A stretch of DNA of 6,127 nucleotides from a bacterium HR23 (lineage in GTDB: Bacteria; Chloroflexota; Dehalococcoidia; Lucifugimonadales; HRBIN23): positions 1 through 6,127 of the forward strand of contig BEHZ01000103.1 in NCBI GenBank assembly GCA_002923335.1, in the 5' to 3' direction. Position 1 is the first letter of the stretch. Every line of letters begins with the position of its first letter. The notes under the pieces were generated by a model. The model was not told where the DNA came from, did not search any database, and was given only the letters and a program-made list of their open reading frames with translations. The position numbers and the translations under genes were made by a program. This document shows, one piece after another, positions 4,821-6,127 of this stretch.

Positions 4821-5936
4821 GTGCCCCCGGTTATCGTAGTCTGCGTGGACGGCCTGGACATCGCCTACCTGGATGCCGCCCCTACCCCCACCCTGGATGC
4901 CATCAAGCGCTCCGCCCTGGGCCCCGGCCACCCCTCCTTCTTCCGCATGGGGCGAGGGATGCTCCCCTCTGTGACCAATGTCAACATGACCTCTATCCTC
5001 ACGGGGTGTTACCCGGAGGGGCACGGCATCGTCTCCAACTACTGGCTGGACAGGGGCACCGGGGAGGAGGTGTATATGGAGCACGCCTCTTATCTGCTGG
5101 CCCCCACCCTGATGCGCCGTGTCGCCCAAAAGGGGGGCAGGAGCGCCCTCCTGGTGGCCAAGGACAAACTGCGGAGCCTCCTGGACGACGGGGCCACCTT
5201 TGCTACCTCCTCGGAGCGCCCCACCTCCTGGGCGGTGGAAGACGCCGGCCCGCCCCCCTCCATCTACTCCGCCGAAGTGAACCTCTGGCTCCTGGACGCC
5301 GCCCTGGCCCTCCTGCGCCGTGAGCGGGTAGACCTGTGTGCCGTCATCACTACCGACTACCCCATGCACGCCTGGCCCCCCGACGACCCCCGGGCGGTGG
5401 CCTACATCCAGGGGCTGGACCAGCGCATCGGCGCCCTGCTGGACGCCTTCCCCTCCGCCACCCTCCTCCTCACCGCCGACCACGGTATGGGCGCCAAAAC
5501 GGTGGGAGTGGACCTGGGGAAACTCCTGGCCCGCCGGGGCATCTCCGGCGCGGCCCTCCCCATCATCAAAGACCGCTATGTGGTGCACCACCAGAACCTG
5601 GGCGGCTCCGCCTACATTTACCTGGAGCACCCGGAGGACAGGGAGCGGGCGCTGGATGCCCTCGCCCAGTGTCCCCATGTGGAGATGGCCCTCCCCCGGG
5701 AGGAGGCATCCCGCCGTTTCCGCCTGCATCTCCAGCGCATGGGGGATATTCTGGTGGTGGCGGACAGGGAGGCGGTCTTCGGCCTGCTCAACGAAGAGGT
5801 GGAGCGGGTGCAGGTGCGCTCCCACGGCTCCCTGCACGAGACCTTTGTGCCCCTCCTGGCCTACAATACCCCCGGCTTCTCCGCACAGGAGAACCGCCAG
5901 GTCGGTGAGTGGGTGGCACAGCACCTGGGCCTGTAG
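4821..5936 (+). CDS. Alkaline phosphatase superfamily phosphodiesterase, phosphonoacetate hydrolase-like
   Basis: This 371-residue protein belongs to the type I phosphodiesterase/nucleotide pyrophosphatase group of the alkaline phosphatase superfamily, which uses two metal ions (usually zinc) and a Thr/Ser nucleophile. Candidate active-site residues are Asp10 (VVCVDGLD), Thr52 in SVTNVNMTSILTG (nucleophile), Asp179 and His183 in ITTDYPMH, Asp220 and His221 in TADHGMG, and His335 in RSHGSLHETFVPLL. The TN-x-N-x-TS-I-x-TG...HGI block, the TTDY-x-x-H motif and the SHG...E-x-x-VPL ending resemble phosphonoacetate hydrolase, which cleaves the C-P bond of phosphonoacetate to acetate and phosphate. 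The protein is slightly shorter than the roughly 400 residues I recall for that enzyme. With no signal peptide it is probably cytoplasmic. It could instead cleave a phosphodiester or nucleotide. It is last in the operon and is followed by a strong hairpin. Confidence 0.88.
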   Translation: MPPVIVVCVDGLDIAYLDAAPTPTLDAIKRSALGPGHPSFFRMGRGMLPSVTNVNMTSILTGCYPEGHGIVSNYWLDRGTGEEVYMEHASYLLAPTLMRRVAQKGGRSALLVAKDKLRSLLDDGATFATSSERPTSWAVEDAGPPPSIYSAEVNLWLLDAALALLRRERVDLCAVITTDYPMHAWPPDDPRAVAYIQGLDQRIGALLDAFPSATLLLTADHGMGAKTVGVDLGKLLARRGISGAALPIIKDRYVVHHQNLGGSAYIYLEHPEDRERALDALAQCPHVEMALPREEASRRFRLHLQRMGDILVVADREAVFGLLNEEVERVQVRSHGSLHETFVPLLAYNTPGFSAQENRQVGEWVAQHLGL

Positions 5937-5953
5937 CGGGCGTTAGGGGAAAG

Positions 5954-5986
5954 AAGAGGCCCCCTGGGTCCGCCAGGGGGCCCTCT
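5954..5986. terminator. Strong GC hairpin, probable two-way terminator
   Basis: Bases 5958-5967 and 5973-5982 form a perfect ten-pair stem around a five-base loop. With one bulged base at 5983, A-U and G-C pairs extend it to about 5955-5957/5984-5986. It starts 21 bases after the phosphatase-family stop codon. The plus-strand tail (CTCTCTTC) is only partly T-rich; the minus-strand tail reads CTTCTTTCCCC. The same hairpin could thus end both the plus-strand operon and the convergent gene ending at 6010. Confidence 0.75.
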
Positions 5987-6009
5987 CTTCGCCAGAAACG
6001 GACAGGGGT

Positions 6010-6127
6010 TTACGGAGGCAGGGTGGTGGTGCTCACCCGCACCGTTACCTGCACCTGGGTGCCCGCCACCGGAGTAACGGTGAAGGTGAGGTTGAAGCGG
6101 GCGACCGTTACCGTGTCTGCTGTGGCG
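6010..6127 (-). CDS. C-terminal end of a convergent gene, beta-strand-rich protein (5' part outside window)
   Basis: On the minus strand a frame is open from the right edge to a TAA at 6010-6012, giving 38 residues. The peptide alternates polar and hydrophobic residues (FNLTFTVTP, then TQVQVTVRVS) and ends STTTLPP, as in the last strands of Ig-like or other beta-sandwich extracellular domains. About four fifths of its codons end in G or C, as in the neighbours. The hairpin at 5954-5986 lies just beyond the stop, as expected for convergent genes. A plus-strand frame from GTG at 6023, with GGAGG at 6014-6018, is also open to the edge and cannot be excluded. Too little is visible to name a family. 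Confidence 0.5.
   Translation of the reverse strand, partial: ATADTVTVARFNLTFTVTPVAGTQVQVTVRVSTTTLPP

Noticed and set aside
4806..5924. Long open minus-strand frame (372 codons) opposite the phosphatase-family gene
   Set aside because: It mirrors a well-conserved enzyme and is rich in Gly, His, Val and Gln without any motif. Such antisense frames are common opposite GC-rich genes with strong third-position bias.

Overview
This is a GC-rich, gene-dense bacterial window with an ordinary housekeeping layout and no sign of mobile DNA, CRISPR or RNA genes. The base composition, the transketolase encoded as two separate subunits, the long-form hibernation factor and an OmpR-type regulator with a degenerate receiver together suggest Chloroflexota (perhaps a Dehalococcoidia- or Anaerolineae-like lineage). 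That is an inference from memory, because no marker gene is present.

Left part, minus strand (1-1337): a long-form ribosome hibernation factor (hpf) is followed 24-33 nt later by a DEDDy, RNase H-fold exonuclease of the YprB type, which runs off the left edge. Together they look like one transcript, read from a promoter in the divergent spacer 1338-1499. The same spacer holds a good plus-strand -10 box (TATAAT) only about 18 nt before the first transketolase codon.

Middle, plus strand (1500-3646): the transketolase N-terminal (ThDP-binding) subunit, a 97-residue membrane protein of unknown function overlapping it by four bases, and the transketolase C-terminal (pyrimidine/transketolase_C) subunit. 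The C subunit carries Ala-His where transketolases usually carry the active-site His (or Gln in animals), so the substrate cannot be taken for granted.

Right part, plus strand (3726-5936): an OmpR-family DNA-binding regulator whose receiver has lost most phosphorylation residues, an unrecognised 128-residue acidic protein, and a type I phosphodiesterase/alkaline phosphatase superfamily enzyme that most resembles phosphonoacetate hydrolase. Spacers of 13 and 11 nt with clear ribosome-binding sites indicate one operon. It ends at a strong GC hairpin (about 5954-5986). A convergent minus-strand gene seems to end at 6010, with only its last 38 codons visible.

Nothing here is clearly a new multi-gene system. 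The points most worth a second look are the transketolase active-site change, the membrane protein wedged between the two transketolase halves, the phosphorylation-deficient regulator grouped with the phosphonoacetate-hydrolase-like enzyme, and the unrecognised 128-residue protein.
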